A stretch of DNA of 64,000 bases from Rhizobium sp. L43 (GTDB lineage Bacteria > Pseudomonadota > Alphaproteobacteria > Rhizobiales > Rhizobiaceae), in contig NZ_NWSQ01000004.1 of the NCBI RefSeq assembly GCF_002531725.1, positions 248,001 through 312,000 of the forward strand, written 5' to 3'. Every line of letters begins with the position of its first letter. The stretch's first letter is position 1. Shown here in pieces: positions 10,181 to 19,014 of this stretch. The notes under the pieces were generated by a model. That model saw only the letters and a program-made list of their open reading frames with translations, was not told the DNA's origin and did no database searches. Position numbers and translations under genes: made by a program.

Positions 10181-10639
10181 TCAGGCAGTCCGTATCGTCG
10201 CCGTGCCGACCAAGAGGTCATGGATAAGACGGCTGCGCTCGGTAAACAGGCCGGCAAGCAGGATAAGCGGCGTCAGTACCGAGTTGAGGATCCAGAACAG
10301 CGCCAGATGCACGATCGCCGTCAGGAAATCCATCGGCCGTCCATCGACGCGCACGATCGCGATCCCCATGGCGCGCATGCCGAGTGAGGCCTGGCTCGAG
10401 CCGCCCACCGTCAGGCCGAAGTAAATCCCGGCGACGATGACGAAGAGGGCAGGGTAGAGCAGGAAGCCGAGCCCGAGCGTGAGGATCGACAGGAAGAACA
10501 GCACGACCGCGGCTGGAATCCAGAGCAGTGCCACGATGACGTAATCGAGGATGAAGGCGAAGACACGGCGGCTCAACACGCCGCTATAGGCGCGCCAGTC
10601 CTCCGGGGCGGCATAAAGCGGATTGGGGTTGTAGCTCAT
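10181..10639 (-). CDS. RDD family membrane protein
   Basis: 152 residues with the RDD signature: an arginine in RRVFAFILDYVIVALLW (about residues 25-41) and a paired aspartate region ending LTERSRLIHDLLVGT. There are about four membrane segments. RDD proteins are inner-membrane proteins, some linked to sodium/proton exchange and others of unknown role. The start at 10639 is supported by GCAGGAGATTGAG just upstream; an in-frame extension to 10792 overlaps hemB and is rejected. Confidence 0.86.
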   Translation of the reverse strand: MSYNPNPLYAAPEDWRAYSGVLSRRVFAFILDYVIVALLWIPAAVVLFFLSILTLGLGFLLYPALFVIVAGIYFGLTVGGSSQASLGMRAMGIAIVRVDGRPMDFLTAIVHLALFWILNSVLTPLILLAGLFTERSRLIHDLLVGTATIRTA

Positions 10640-10731
10640 CTCAATCTCCTGCGGAAAAACGATGCCGCTGATATGGTATCGGCAGGGCAAAATGCAATAA
10701 TCTGCCCCCAAATCGCCAATCGCCATCGAAA

Positions 10732-11745
10732 TCACCGCTTGGCGAGAATCTTCGCCACCTCGACGGCGAAATAGGTGAGGATGCCGTCGCATCCCGCCCG
10801 CTTGAACGACAGCAGCGTTTCGAGCATCGCCCGATCGCCATCGATCCAGCCGTTCATCGCCGCCGCCTTGATCTGCGAATATTCGCCGGAAACCTGGTAG
10901 GCGAAGGTCGGCAGGCCGAAGGCCTCCTTCATCCGCCAGCAGATATCGAGATAGGGCAGGCCGGGCTTGACCATCAGCATGTCGGCGCCTTCCTCGACGT
11001 CGAGGGCGGCATCGCGGATCGCCTCGGTGCCGTTGGCGGGGTCGATATAATAGGTCTTCTTGTCGCCCTTCAGCAGCCCGCCGGTCGAGATCGCCTCGCG
11101 ATAGGGGCCGTAGAAGGCGGAGGCGAATTTCGTCGCATAGCTCATGATGCCGACGTTCTGGTGGCCGGCCGCATCGAGCGCCATGCGGATCGCGCCGATG
11201 CGCCCGTCCATCATCTCCGATGGCGCGATGATGTCGGCGCCGGCATCGGCCTGCATCACGGCGGCGCGGGCAACCTGGTCGACCGTCTCGTCGTTGACAA
11301 TCTCGCCGCCTCTGAGAATGCCGTCATGGCCGTGGCTGGTGAAGGGATCGAGCGCGACGTCGGTGATGACGCCGATATTGGGCACCGCCTTCTTGATCGC
11401 TGCCGTCGCCTGATTGATCAGGTTGTTGGCTTCGAGGCTGTTCGAGCCGGTCTCGTCGCGCAGCTCCATCTCGATATTGGGAAAGGTGGCGAGCGCGGGA
11501 ATGCCGAGGCCGGCCGCTTCGCGCGCCGCTTCGACGGCCTTGTCGATGCTCATGCGGTTGACGCCGGGCATGGCCGGGATCGGATCGATAATGCCGGAAC
11601 CCGCCACGATGAAGATCGGCCAGATCAGGTCGTCGACCGTCAGCCGGTTTTCCTGCACCAGCCGGCGCGTCCAATCCGCCTTGCGATTGCGCCGCATGCG
11701 GCGATGGCCGGTGATCTCGTCGACGAGATGCGTTCTGTCCTGCAT
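10732..11745 (-). CDS. hemB: Delta-aminolevulinic acid dehydratase (porphobilinogen synthase)
   Basis: 337 residues of the TIM-barrel enzyme that condenses two aminolevulinate molecules to porphobilinogen, the second common step of haem synthesis. The Schiff-base lysines are Lys206 (SYATKFASAFYGP) and Lys260 (MLMVKPGLPYLD). The metal segment reads DVALDPFTSHGHDG (129-142), with Asp and Ala where zinc enzymes have cysteines, so this is the magnesium/potassium type known from Bradyrhizobium and Pseudomonas. Divergent from the small membrane protein at 11942. Confidence 0.96.
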   Translation of the reverse strand: MQDRTHLVDEITGHRRMRRNRKADWTRRLVQENRLTVDDLIWPIFIVAGSGIIDPIPAMPGVNRMSIDKAVEAAREAAGLGIPALATFPNIEMELRDETGSNSLEANNLINQATAAIKKAVPNIGVITDVALDPFTSHGHDGILRGGEIVNDETVDQVARAAVMQADAGADIIAPSEMMDGRIGAIRMALDAAGHQNVGIMSYATKFASAFYGPYREAISTGGLLKGDKKTYYIDPANGTEAIRDAALDVEEGADMLMVKPGLPYLDICWRMKEAFGLPTFAYQVSGEYSQIKAAAMNGWIDGDRAMLETLLSFKRAGCDGILTYFAVEVAKILAKR

Positions 11746-11843
11746 GATATCTGCCCCCAGCCCATTCCATTTATCGGAGCGCTCATTATCATGACGCCCG
11801 GAAAATCCAAACCGGACGATTGGCCGCGGCGGAAAACCCCTGA

Positions 11844-11884
11844 CGCATAATCCCGAAAATCCAATCGATTTTCGCGGTTATGCG
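11844..11884. repeat. Palindromic intergenic element
   Basis: Inverted arms CGCATAA and TTATGCG enclose a second complementary pair (CCCGAAAAT / ATTTTCGCGG). The element resembles in wording and structure the CATGATGCCGAAAAGTG repeats at 29517 and 33498, but is shorter. A further GCGCGTC/GACGCGC hairpin sits at 11912-11931. Both lie in the hemB-DUF6163 divergent spacer. Confidence 0.6.
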
Positions 11885-11941
11885 CAGGCTCAATGTGATA
11901 GAGCATCGTCAGCGCGTCTTGTCGGACGCGCGGGCGCCCTT

Positions 11942-12412
11942 ATGAAGATGCAACCCCGAACCGATGTCTGCGCTATGGAAACCGATTCCCCGACGATACC
12001 GAAACGCACACTGGCGGATATCCTCTTCATTCTCTTCCTGAGACTGGTTGCCGTCTCCTGCTTCTGGTTCGGCCTGCAATATTGGGCGATGCTCGTCGGT
12101 TATTCGCTGGTCGGCGCCGGCCGCTTCGATCTGTTGAGCCTGCCGTGGAAGGTGGCGAGCACCAGTCTCGCCGTGCTTTTCCCCGTCGCTTCCCTCGGCC
12201 TCTGGCTGACCGTCTCCTGGGGACCGGTCATCTGGGTGCTGGCCGCCGGCGGCCAGATCCTGATGTACGGCCTGCTGCCGGATATTTTCGGTCCCAACCA
12301 GCTGATCATCCTGCTGCATGTCATGGTCGCCGTGGTTTACTGGATTTTCCGCCTGCTGCTGTGGCTGGAAAAGCGCCGGCACCGCCGTCAGGTAAGTGTT
12401 GATTTACCCTGA
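11942..12412 (+). CDS. DUF6163-like small membrane protein
   Basis: 156 residues with about four hydrophobic segments (from about residue 24 ILFILFLRLVAVSCFWFG to the end segment LLHVMVAVVYWIFRLLLWL) and a basic tail KRRHRR. No catalytic motif is visible. As I recall it, this protein conserves its position between hemB and ldtR in Rhizobiaceae, which supports it being a real gene. Starts at 11942 or at the second methionine (11975) are both possible; neither has a clear ribosome site. Confidence 0.75.
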   Translation: MKMQPRTDVCAMETDSPTIPKRTLADILFILFLRLVAVSCFWFGLQYWAMLVGYSLVGAGRFDLLSLPWKVASTSLAVLFPVASLGLWLTVSWGPVIWVLAAGGQILMYGLLPDIFGPNQLIILLHVMVAVVYWIFRLLLWLEKRRHRRQVSVDLP

Positions 12413-12540
12413 GACAACGTGGAGTTACCAGTAAGGCTCCGTTAAGCCTGCGGTTTAAGTCGAATTTTATATGTATTCGATAGGGTCTCACTCAAGGCGG
12501 GAAGAAAACACACCGCCAATCAAACAGTGAGGCAGTCAAT

Positions 12541-13056
12541 ATGAACACGAAAATTAAGCCGCAGGCGGCATCGAACTTCCGTGACCAGCAGGACCAGGGC
12601 ATCCGTGATCTTTACATGGAATCCCTTCATCTTGTTGAACGTCTTCACCGTCGTCTTCTCGACGTCATCAAGGACGAGTTCGACCGTCAGGGTCGCAGCG
12701 ACGTCAACGCCATCCAGGCGCTGCTCCTTTTCAACATCGGCAATTCCGAGCTGACCGCCGGCGAGCTGCGCTCGCGTGGCTACTATCTCGGCTCCAACGT
12801 TTCCTACAACGTCAAGAAGCTGGTCGATCTCGGCTTCATCAACCACCAGCGCTCGCGCATTGACCGCCGCTCGGTCCGCATCAGCCTGACCGAAACCGGC
12901 CAGGACATCGCCGAAACGGTCGCCAAGCTCTACGAACGCCACATTACCTCGATCGACAAGGTTGGCGGTATCGGCACCGACGAGTTTACGCAGATGAACA
13001 AGCTGCTCCAGCGTCTCGACCGTTTCTGGAACGACTCGATCATGTATCGCCTCTAG
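12541..13056 (+). CDS. ldtR: MarR-family regulator LdtR
   Basis: 171 residues. The central winged helix (about 50-130) contains the recognition region NVSYNVKKLVDLGFINHQRS and wing RIDRRSVRISLT. It matches the LdtR type described in Liberibacter and Sinorhizobium, which controls an L,D-transpeptidase gene and osmotic-stress tolerance. That target family lies directly downstream here (13495). A perfect terminator follows the stop, so the two are separate transcripts. The start is set by GTGAGGCAGTCAAT just upstream. Confidence 0.88.
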   Translation: MNTKIKPQAASNFRDQQDQGIRDLYMESLHLVERLHRRLLDVIKDEFDRQGRSDVNAIQALLLFNIGNSELTAGELRSRGYYLGSNVSYNVKKLVDLGFINHQRSRIDRRSVRISLTETGQDIAETVAKLYERHITSIDKVGGIGTDEFTQMNKLLQRLDRFWNDSIMYRL

Positions 13057-13085
13057 GACCCTTGACCTCCTTCCAGGGTTACAGA

Positions 13086-13116
13086 AAATCGGACGTGTTC
13101 CCTGCACGTCCGATTT
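13086..13116 (+). terminator. Intrinsic terminator after ldtR
   Basis: A perfect 12-bp stem (AAATCGGACGTG / CACGTCCGATTT) with a 7-base loop, 29 bp after the ldtR stop. The A- and T-ends of the stem supply the weak rU:dA part. Confidence 0.85.
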
Positions 13117-13494
13117 GCCATTTGATCCGCGTGGCATCTTTGCAACGCATGGCTGACAAGCGCTAAGCCCGGTATTCAAGCCGTTTTTTAGCCGTTATTA
13201 ACCCGCACGGTTTACCCCGTCGTATGGTTCGTTGCATCGCGTTCCCGGCAACCGGCAGTCCGTCTTCCGACCCGGCAACACGAATTGGCCATATTGGTGT
13301 GGCAGCGGAAGGCTTAACAACCGGCGCTTTCAATGGACCAGGAATGTCCAGGCTTTCCTATCGCAATCTTGTGATGGGACGCGCGGAATTTCCTGACGTG
13401 CCGGAAGAACGAATGGATGGGATCTGCGTTGAAAGCGCAGTGATATCGCAAAGGGCCGCGCCTCCTTGATAGCGGCATTGAGTGGTTGGGACGA
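13117..13494. other. Noncoding leader region of the L,D-transpeptidase gene
   Basis: This 378-bp stretch between the ldtR terminator and the transpeptidase start has no convincing gene; the short frames in it lack a ribosome site and recognisable sequence. It should hold the transpeptidase promoter and, by analogy with studied LdtR systems, an LdtR site. No specific operator was identified. Confidence 0.5.
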
Positions 13495-14796
13495 ATGTCG
13501 AAGAAAAACGGAATTGAAGCTCTCTCGCGCCGCGCTTTCCTTGCGTCCGCGGCAACGGTTGGCGCCAGCGCGATTGCTGCGCCGGCATTTGCGCAATCGG
13601 CGATCGATACGCTGATCAACGCGCCGCGCCGCGGCAACTGGGACGACCAGTTTGACGCCAAGGCGGCGTCGCGCACGGCAAGCGCCGTCATTTCCAACAC
13701 CCCGATCCTAGGCCCCCAATCGGTTGCGAGCGCCCAGCAGGCGGTCATGCAGTATCAGCAGATCGCCGCAGCCGGCGGCTGGCCTGAGGTCAATCCCGGT
13801 GACCAGCGCCTGCAGCTCGGTGTCAGCCATCCCGCAGTCCAGGCGCTGCGCCAGCGCCTTGCGATCACCGGCGACCTGCCGCACGAGGCCGGCATGTCGA
13901 GCGCCTTCGATTCCTATGTCGACGGTGCCGTCAAGCGCTTCCAGGCGCGCCACGGCCTGCCGGCCGACGGCGTTCTCGGCGAATTCACGCTGAAGGCGAT
14001 GAACATCCCCGCCGATGTCCGCCTGCAGCAGCTGAACACCAATATCGTCCGTCTGCAGACCTTCCCGGAAGACCTGGGCCGCCGTCACGTGATGGTCAAC
14101 ATCCCGGCCGCCTATGTCGAGGCTGTCGAGGATGGCAGTGTCGCGACGCGCCACACCGCGGTTGTCGGCCGCTTGAGCCGCCCGACGCATCTCGTCAATT
14201 CGAAGATCTATGAGGTCATCCTCAACCCTTACTGGACCTCGCCGCGCTCGATCGTCGAGAAGGACATCATGCCGCTGATGCGCAAGGATCCGACCTATCT
14301 CGAAAAGAACGCCATCCGCCTGATCGACGGCAAGGGCAACGAAGTCGCCCCCGAGACCATCGACTGGAACGGTGAGGCGCCGAACCTGATGTTCCGCCAG
14401 GACCCCGGCAAGACCAACGCCATGGCGTCGACCAAGATCAACTTCTACAACAAGAACGGCGAGTATATGCACGACACGCCGCAGCAGGGCCTGTTCAACA
14501 AGCTCATGCGCTTCGAATCCTCGGGCTGTGTCCGCGTCCAGAACGTGCGCGACCTGTCGAACTGGCTCTTGCGCGAGACCCCCGGCTGGAACCGCCAGCA
14601 GATGGAGCAGGTGATCGCAACCGGCGTCAACACGCCGATCAAGCTCGCCACGGAGGTTCCGGTTTATTTCGTCTACATCTCTGCCTGGGGCATGCCCGAC
14701 GGCATCGTCCAGTTCCGCGACGACATCTATCAGATGGACGGCAATGCTGAGCTGGCGCTCGACACCACGGCCGGCATGGAACAGCCGGTTCAATAA
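13495..14796 (+). CDS. ldtP: L,D-transpeptidase (YkuD domain), Tat-type leader
   Basis: 433 residues. A leader with SRRAFLASAATVGASAIAAPAFA (about 11-33) points to Tat or Sec export. A peptidoglycan-binding domain follows (about 105-175, with VKRFQARHGLPADGVLGEFT), then the YkuD catalytic domain with the active-site Cys345 in SSGCVRVQNVRDLS. The enzyme forms 3-3 cross-links in peptidoglycan or attaches proteins to it. The start at MSKKNG is preferred to the upstream TTG at 13486. In related bacteria this gene is the main LdtR target, and the regulator lies next to it here. Confidence 0.92.
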   Translation: MSKKNGIEALSRRAFLASAATVGASAIAAPAFAQSAIDTLINAPRRGNWDDQFDAKAASRTASAVISNTPILGPQSVASAQQAVMQYQQIAAAGGWPEVNPGDQRLQLGVSHPAVQALRQRLAITGDLPHEAGMSSAFDSYVDGAVKRFQARHGLPADGVLGEFTLKAMNIPADVRLQQLNTNIVRLQTFPEDLGRRHVMVNIPAAYVEAVEDGSVATRHTAVVGRLSRPTHLVNSKIYEVILNPYWTSPRSIVEKDIMPLMRKDPTYLEKNAIRLIDGKGNEVAPETIDWNGEAPNLMFRQDPGKTNAMASTKINFYNKNGEYMHDTPQQGLFNKLMRFESSGCVRVQNVRDLSNWLLRETPGWNRQQMEQVIATGVNTPIKLATEVPVYFVYISAWGMPDGIVQFRDDIYQMDGNAELALDTTAGMEQPVQ

Positions 14797-14822
14797 GCGG
14801 CGACCTCTGCATCGAACCCTCA

Positions 14823-14850
14823 AACCGCGCCTTCCCGGCGCGGTTTTTTT
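14823..14850 (+). terminator. Intrinsic terminator after ldtP
   Basis: A strong short stem (AACCGCGCC / GGCGCGGTT) followed by seven T residues, 26 bp after the L,D-transpeptidase stop codon. Confidence 0.92.
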
Positions 14851-15012
14851 ATGCCGGGGAGGGCGTGGTATCCCTTGGCCACCATTCATAGCCACCGCGC
14901 TGTCGCAAAATGACCGGAGCGCGCGCTTTGCTCAGCAAATGTCGTTCTTCGTATTGCCCTTGCCACGGCGGAAGGCTAATACCTCAGCGCATTCCAGTTG
15001 AGGAGCCCGCCC

Positions 15013-16311
15013 ATGACCAATGCTTCCACCGAATCCTTCTTCAATCGCTCGCTTGCGGACGTCGATCCCGAGATTTTCGGCGCGATCGGAAAGGAACTCG
15101 GTCGCCAACGGCACGAGATCGAACTGATCGCTTCCGAGAACATCGTCTCCCGCGCCGTGCTGGAAGCCCAGGGCTCCATCATGACCAACAAATATGCCGA
15201 GGGTTACCCCGGCAAGCGCTATTACGGCGGCTGCCAGTTCGTCGATATCGCCGAGGAACTGGCGATCGAGCGCGCCAAGAAGCTGTTCGGCGTCAATTTC
15301 GCCAACGTCCAGCCGAATTCCGGCTCGCAGATGAACCAGGCCGTATTCCTGGCGCTCTTGCAGCCGGGCGATACCTTCATGGGTCTCGACCTGAATTCGG
15401 GCGGCCACCTCACGCATGGTTCGCCGGTCAACATGTCCGGCAAGTGGTTCAACGTCGTTTCCTACGGCGTGCGCGAAGGCGATAACCTGCTCGATATGGA
15501 TGAAGTCGCCCGCAAGGCCGAAGAAACCAAGCCGAAGCTCATCATCGCCGGCGGCACCGCCTATTCCCGCATCTGGGACTGGAAGCGCTTCCGCGAGATC
15601 GCCGACTCGGTCGGCGCCTATCTGATGGTCGACATGGCCCATATCGCCGGTCTAGTCGCCGGCGGCCAGCATCCGTCGCCGTTCCCGCACTGCCATGTCG
15701 CCACGACCACGACCCACAAGTCGCTGCGCGGTCCGCGCGGCGGCGTCATCCTCACCAATGAAGAGGATCTGGCGAAGAAGTTCAATTCGGCCGTCTTCCC
15801 CGGCCTGCAGGGCGGTCCGCTGATGCACATCATCGCCGCCAAGGCCGTTGCCTTCGGTGAGGCGCTGCAGCCGGAGTTCAAGGATTACGCCGCCCAGGTC
15901 GTCAAGAACGCCCGGGCGCTGGCCGAAACCCTGATCGCAGGCGGCCTCGACGTCGTTTCCGGCGGCACCGACAACCATCTGATGCTCGTCGACCTGCGTA
16001 AGAAGAACGCCACCGGCAAGCGCGCCGAGGCAGCGCTCGGCCGCGCCTACGTCACCTGCAACAAGAACGGCATTCCCTTCGATCCGGAAAAGCCCTTCGT
16101 CACCTCGGGCGTGCGCTTGGGCGCACCGGCCGGCACGACGCGCGGCTTCAAGGAAGCCGAATTCCGCGAAATCGGTAACCTCATCGTCGAGGTTCTCGAC
16201 GGCCTGAAGGTCGCCAATTCCGATGAAGGCAACGCCGCCGTCGAAGCCGCCGTGCGCGGCAAGGTGGTCAACCTCACCGACCGCTTCCCCATGTATGGCT
16301 ACATGGGGTAA
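15013..16311 (+). CDS. glyA: Serine hydroxymethyltransferase
   Basis: 432 residues of the PLP enzyme that converts serine and tetrahydrofolate to glycine and methylene-tetrahydrofolate. The PLP-lysine motif [14 protein letters not shown] is near residues 231-244, and [15 protein letters not shown] and [10 protein letters not shown] are near the N terminus. The start at MTNASTESF fits AGGAGCCCGCCC just upstream; the frame is open for five codons more. nrdR follows after 9 bp, so glyA, nrdR, ribD and ribE probably form one transcript. Confidence 0.97.
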   Translation: MTNASTESFFNRSLADVDPEIFGAIGKELGRQRHEIELIASENIVSRAVLEAQGSIMTNKYAEGYPGKRYYGGCQFVDIAEELAIERAKKLFGVNFANVQPNSGSQMNQAVFLALLQPGDTFMGLDLNSGGHLTHGSPVNMSGKWFNVVSYGVREGDNLLDMDEVARKAEETKPKLIIAGGTAYSRIWDWKRFREIADSVGAYLMVDMAHIAGLVAGGQHPSPFPHCHVATTTTHKSLRGPRGGVILTNEEDLAKKFNSAVFPGLQGGPLMHIIAAKAVAFGEALQPEFKDYAAQVVKNARALAETLIAGGLDVVSGGTDNHLMLVDLRKKNATGKRAEAALGRAYVTCNKNGIPFDPEKPFVTSGVRLGAPAGTTRGFKEAEFREIGNLIVEVLDGLKVANSDEGNAAVEAAVRGKVVNLTDRFPMYGYMG

Positions 16312-16320
16312 GGAATAGGG

Positions 16321-16797
16321 ATGCGCTGCCCCTATTGCGGTTCGGAAGATACCCAGGTCAAGGATTCGCGTCCGGCGGAGGATAACACCTCCATCCGCCG
16401 GCGGCGTATCTGTCCGGATTGCGGCGGCCGCTTCACCACCTTCGAGCGTGTGCAGCTGCGCGAGCTGATGGTCACCAAGAAGACCGGCCGCAAGGTGCCA
16501 TTCGACCGCGACAAGCTGGTGCGCTCCTTCGAAGTGGCGCTGCGCAAGCGCCCGGTCGAGCGGGATCGCATCGAGCGCGCCGTTTCCGGCATCGTCCGCC
16601 GGCTTGAAAGCTCCGGCGAGACCGAGATTTCTTCCGAGCAGATCGGCCTGCAGGTGCTGGAGGCGATGAAAAGCCTCGATGATGTCGGCTTCGTGCGCTA
16701 CGCCTCGGTCTACCGAGATTTCTCGCTTGCCGAGGATTTCGAGAAGGTCATTTCCGAAATCAACGCCAAGATCGCCCGCGACCCGCTGGACAGGTAA
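16321..16797 (+). CDS. nrdR: Transcriptional repressor NrdR
   Basis: 158 residues. An N-terminal zinc ribbon uses Cys3, Cys6, Cys31 and Cys34 (CPYCG and CPDCG), followed by an ATP-cone domain from about residue 49. NrdR senses ATP/dATP and represses ribonucleotide reductase genes at NrdR boxes. It sits between glyA and ribD in an unbroken run (3 bp to ribD), a common alphaproteobacterial arrangement. Confidence 0.96.
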   Translation: MRCPYCGSEDTQVKDSRPAEDNTSIRRRRICPDCGGRFTTFERVQLRELMVTKKTGRKVPFDRDKLVRSFEVALRKRPVERDRIERAVSGIVRRLESSGETEISSEQIGLQVLEAMKSLDDVGFVRYASVYRDFSLAEDFEKVISEINAKIARDPLDR

Positions 16798-16800
16798 GCC

Positions 16801-18150
16801 ATGAGCACCACGCCGCATGACGAAGGTTTCATGGCGGCGGCGATCCGTCTGTCGCGTCTGCATCTCGGCCGCACCGCCACCAACCCCTCCGTTGGCTGCC
16901 TGATCGTCAAGGACGGCGTCGTCGTCGGCCAGGCGGTGACGGCGATCGGCGGCCGCCCGCATGCCGAGCCGCAGGCGCTCGCTGAAGCCGGCGCTGCTGC
17001 CCGCGGCGCCACCGCATATGTGACGCTCGAACCCTGCTCGCATCACGGCAAGACGCCGCCCTGCGCCGAGGCGCTGATCGCCTACGGCGTTTCCCGCGTC
17101 GTCATCAGCGTCACCGATCCCGATCCGCGTGTCTCCGGCCGCGGCATTTCCATGCTGCGCGACGCCGGCATAGAGGTGGATGCCGGCGTGCTGGAGGCGG
17201 AGGGCCGACGTTCGCTCGCCGCTTATCTCACCCGCCAGACGAAGAACCGCCCCTATGTGACTCTCAAGCTTGCCGTTTCCGCCGACGGCATGATCGGTCG
17301 CGAGGGGGAGGGCCAAGTGGCGATCACAGGCCCGGAGGCCCGCGCGGAGGTTCAGGTGCTGCGCGCCGAAACCGATGCAATCCTCGTCGGCATCGGCACG
17401 GCGATATCAGATGATCCGCTGCTGACGGTGCGGACACCAGGTCTCGAAGCCCGATCCCCGATCCGCATCGTTCTCGATCCCACTCTGGCTCTGCCGCTGA
17501 CCGGCAAACTGGTTGCGACGGCACGGGAGGTGCCGGTGATCGTTGTCGCCAGCGAGGAAGTATGGCCCCTATCGGCGGATGCGGAGGGGCTACCCCCCTC
17601 TGTCCTGCCGGAGTACCGGGGTCGAGCCACGGGTCTCGATCCGTCCTTCGGCCCCCCCACAAGGGGGGAGATCGGCAAGGAGCGAAATCGGAGTTCCCCC
17701 GTTTCTGTCGGCAATCAATCGGCTTCAGTGGATGTAGGGCAGGGAGCAAGCTCCCAGCCGATCTCCCCACCTGTGGGGGAGATGCCCGGCAGGGCAGAGG
17801 GGGGTACCTCACCCACCGACCCGGTCGACATGGAATCCCGCCACACCGCACTCGAAGCCGCCGGTGTCGAAATCGTCTATTGCAATCCCTACCATCCGGA
17901 AATCCTGCTGCCGGCCTTGGCAACGCGCGGCATTTCCTCGCTTCTGGTCGAGGGCGGCGCAAAGACGGCGCGGCTTTTTCTCGAAGCGGGCCTCGTCGAC
18001 CGCATCCAGCTTTATCAGGCGCCTGTCGTTATCGGCGAGGGCGGTATTGAATCCCCCTTGCAGGCGACCGACATACCATCGAGTTTTGCCCATACGGGCA
18101 CGCGGATGTTCGGCGAAGATCGCCTGGACGAATACGAAAGAGGGTTTTGA
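16801..18150 (+). CDS. ribD: Bifunctional riboflavin biosynthesis deaminase/reductase RibD with in-frame repeat insertion
   Basis: 449 residues, against about 360-380 for the family. The N-terminal deaminase has zinc ligands His54 (HAEPQAL), Cys79 and Cys88 (TLEPCSHHGKTPPC). The C-terminal reductase begins near residue 150 (RPYVTLKLAVSADGMIG) and ends GGAKTARLFLEAGLVDRI. Between the reductase segments VIVVASEEV and ALEAAGVEI lies an extra low-complexity run rich in Pro, Gly and Ser (about residues 255-342), encoded by a palindromic repeat (17563-17826) of exactly 88 codons with no stop. If translated it forms a surface loop; activity is inferred. The stop overlaps the ribE start (TGATG). Confidence 0.9.
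   Translation: MSTTPHDEGFMAAAIRLSRLHLGRTATNPSVGCLIVKDGVVVGQAVTAIGGRPHAEPQALAEAGAAARGATAYVTLEPCSHHGKTPPCAEALIAYGVSRVVISVTDPDPRVSGRGISMLRDAGIEVDAGVLEAEGRRSLAAYLTRQTKNRPYVTLKLAVSADGMIGREGEGQVAITGPEARAEVQVLRAETDAILVGIGTAISDDPLLTVRTPGLEARSPIRIVLDPTLALPLTGKLVATAREVPVIVVASEEVWPLSADAEGLPPSVLPEYRGRATGLDPSFGPPTRGEIGKERNRSSPVSVGNQSASVDVGQGASSQPISPPVGEMPGRAEGGTSPTDPVDMESRHTALEAAGVEIVYCNPYHPEILLPALATRGISSLLVEGGAKTARLFLEAGLVDRIQLYQAPVVIGEGGIESPLQATDIPSSFAHTGTRMFGEDRLDEYERGF
17563..17826. repeat. 264-bp palindromic repeat element inserted in frame in ribD
   Basis: The boundaries are set by where RibD similarity stops and resumes. Outer inverted arms are at 17590-17609 and 17788-17807 (18 of 20 positions pair; core CAGAGGGGGGTA). 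Inner arms GGGGAGATCGGC (17665-17676) and GCCGATCTCCCC (17757-17768) follow, plus short local hairpins of C-runs and G-runs. A 44-nt block (17615-17658) recurs with five differences at 18789-18832 downstream of ribE, which identifies the insert as a copy of a dispersed repeat. Confidence 0.8.
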
Positions 18151-18761
18151 TGTTCACCGGAATAGTCACCGATGTCGGCACGGTCGAATCCGTTTCCCCG
18201 CTGAAGGAAGGTATCCGTTTGCGGGTCGCGACCGCCTATGATCCCAAGACGATCGACATGGGCGCCTCGATCTCGCATGCCGGCATCTGCCTGACCGTCA
18301 CCGCCCTTCCGGCCGAAGGCAGCAACGGCCGCTGGTATGAGGTCGAGGCCTGGGAAGAGGCGCTGCGGCTGACGACGATCGGCACTTGGCGCGAAGGCCG
18401 CCGCATCAATCTCGAACGGTCGCTGAAGATCGGCGATGAACTCGGCGGCCACATCGTTTCCGGCCATGTCGACGGCAAGGCGGAAATCCTCTCGGTGACA
18501 TCGGAGGGCGACGCCACGCGTTACCGGCTGCGGGCGCCCGAACATCTGGCCAAATTCGTCGCCCCCAAGGGCTCGATCGCGCTCGACGGCACCTCGCTGA
18601 CGGTCAATGCGGTCGAGGGCACGGATTTCGACGTCCTCCTCATCCGCCACACGCTCGAAGTCACCACCTGGGGCGAGCGCAAGGCCGGCGATTTCGTCAA
18701 TTTCGAAGTCGATACCATGGCGCGCTACGCCGCCCGGCTGGCGGAATTCCCGAGCGCCTGA
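18150..18761 (+). CDS. ribE: Riboflavin synthase alpha chain
   Basis: 203 residues made of two lumazine-binding halves: MFTGIVTDVGTVESV at the N terminus, and the second half begins near residue 100 after GDELGGHIVSGHVDG. The enzyme dismutates two 6,7-dimethyl-8-ribityllumazine molecules into riboflavin and the pyrimidine precursor. The start ATG shares its A with the ribD stop, so translation is coupled. The lumazine supplier ribH lies 2.2 kb downstream. Confidence 0.95.
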   Translation: MFTGIVTDVGTVESVSPLKEGIRLRVATAYDPKTIDMGASISHAGICLTVTALPAEGSNGRWYEVEAWEEALRLTTIGTWREGRRINLERSLKIGDELGGHIVSGHVDGKAEILSVTSEGDATRYRLRAPEHLAKFVAPKGSIALDGTSLTVNAVEGTDFDVLLIRHTLEVTTWGERKAGDFVNFEVDTMARYAARLAEFPSA

Positions 18762-18788
18762 GCAGAAAACTCCCTCTCACCCTAACCG

Positions 18789-18945
18789 ACCGGCGTCGAG
18801 TCACCCGTCTCGACCCGTCCTTCGGCCCCCCCGTAAACGGGGCAAGGGGACGTGCCCGCGAGAGGCAAGCGGGGGGCGGAGAGGTCGCGGCATATCCCCT
18901 TCGCCCCGCGAGCGGGGAGAAGGTGGCGGCAGCCGGATGGGGCTG
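18789..18945. repeat. Dispersed palindromic repeat downstream of ribE
   Basis: The first 44 nt (18789-18832) match the element inside ribD with five differences. Further right is the palindrome CTTCGCCCCGCGAGCGGGGA with AGAAGGTGGCGGCAGCCGG (about 18899-18938), wording common between rhizobial genes. It fills most of the 253-bp gap between ribE and the convergent GNAT gene. Confidence 0.75.
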
Positions 18946-19014
18946 CTCTCGCCGATCTCCTGGCGAGGATGTCGCGTGACATTGAACTCCACTCGTGTCT
19001 CGAGACGCGACGCG

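Noticed and set aside
14851..15012. Possible glycine or SAM riboswitch upstream of glyA
   Set aside because: No conserved riboswitch core sequence could be recognised.
15652..17316. 554-codon antisense frame across glyA, nrdR and ribD
   Set aside because: It crosses three well-identified genes on the other strand and has no family signature.
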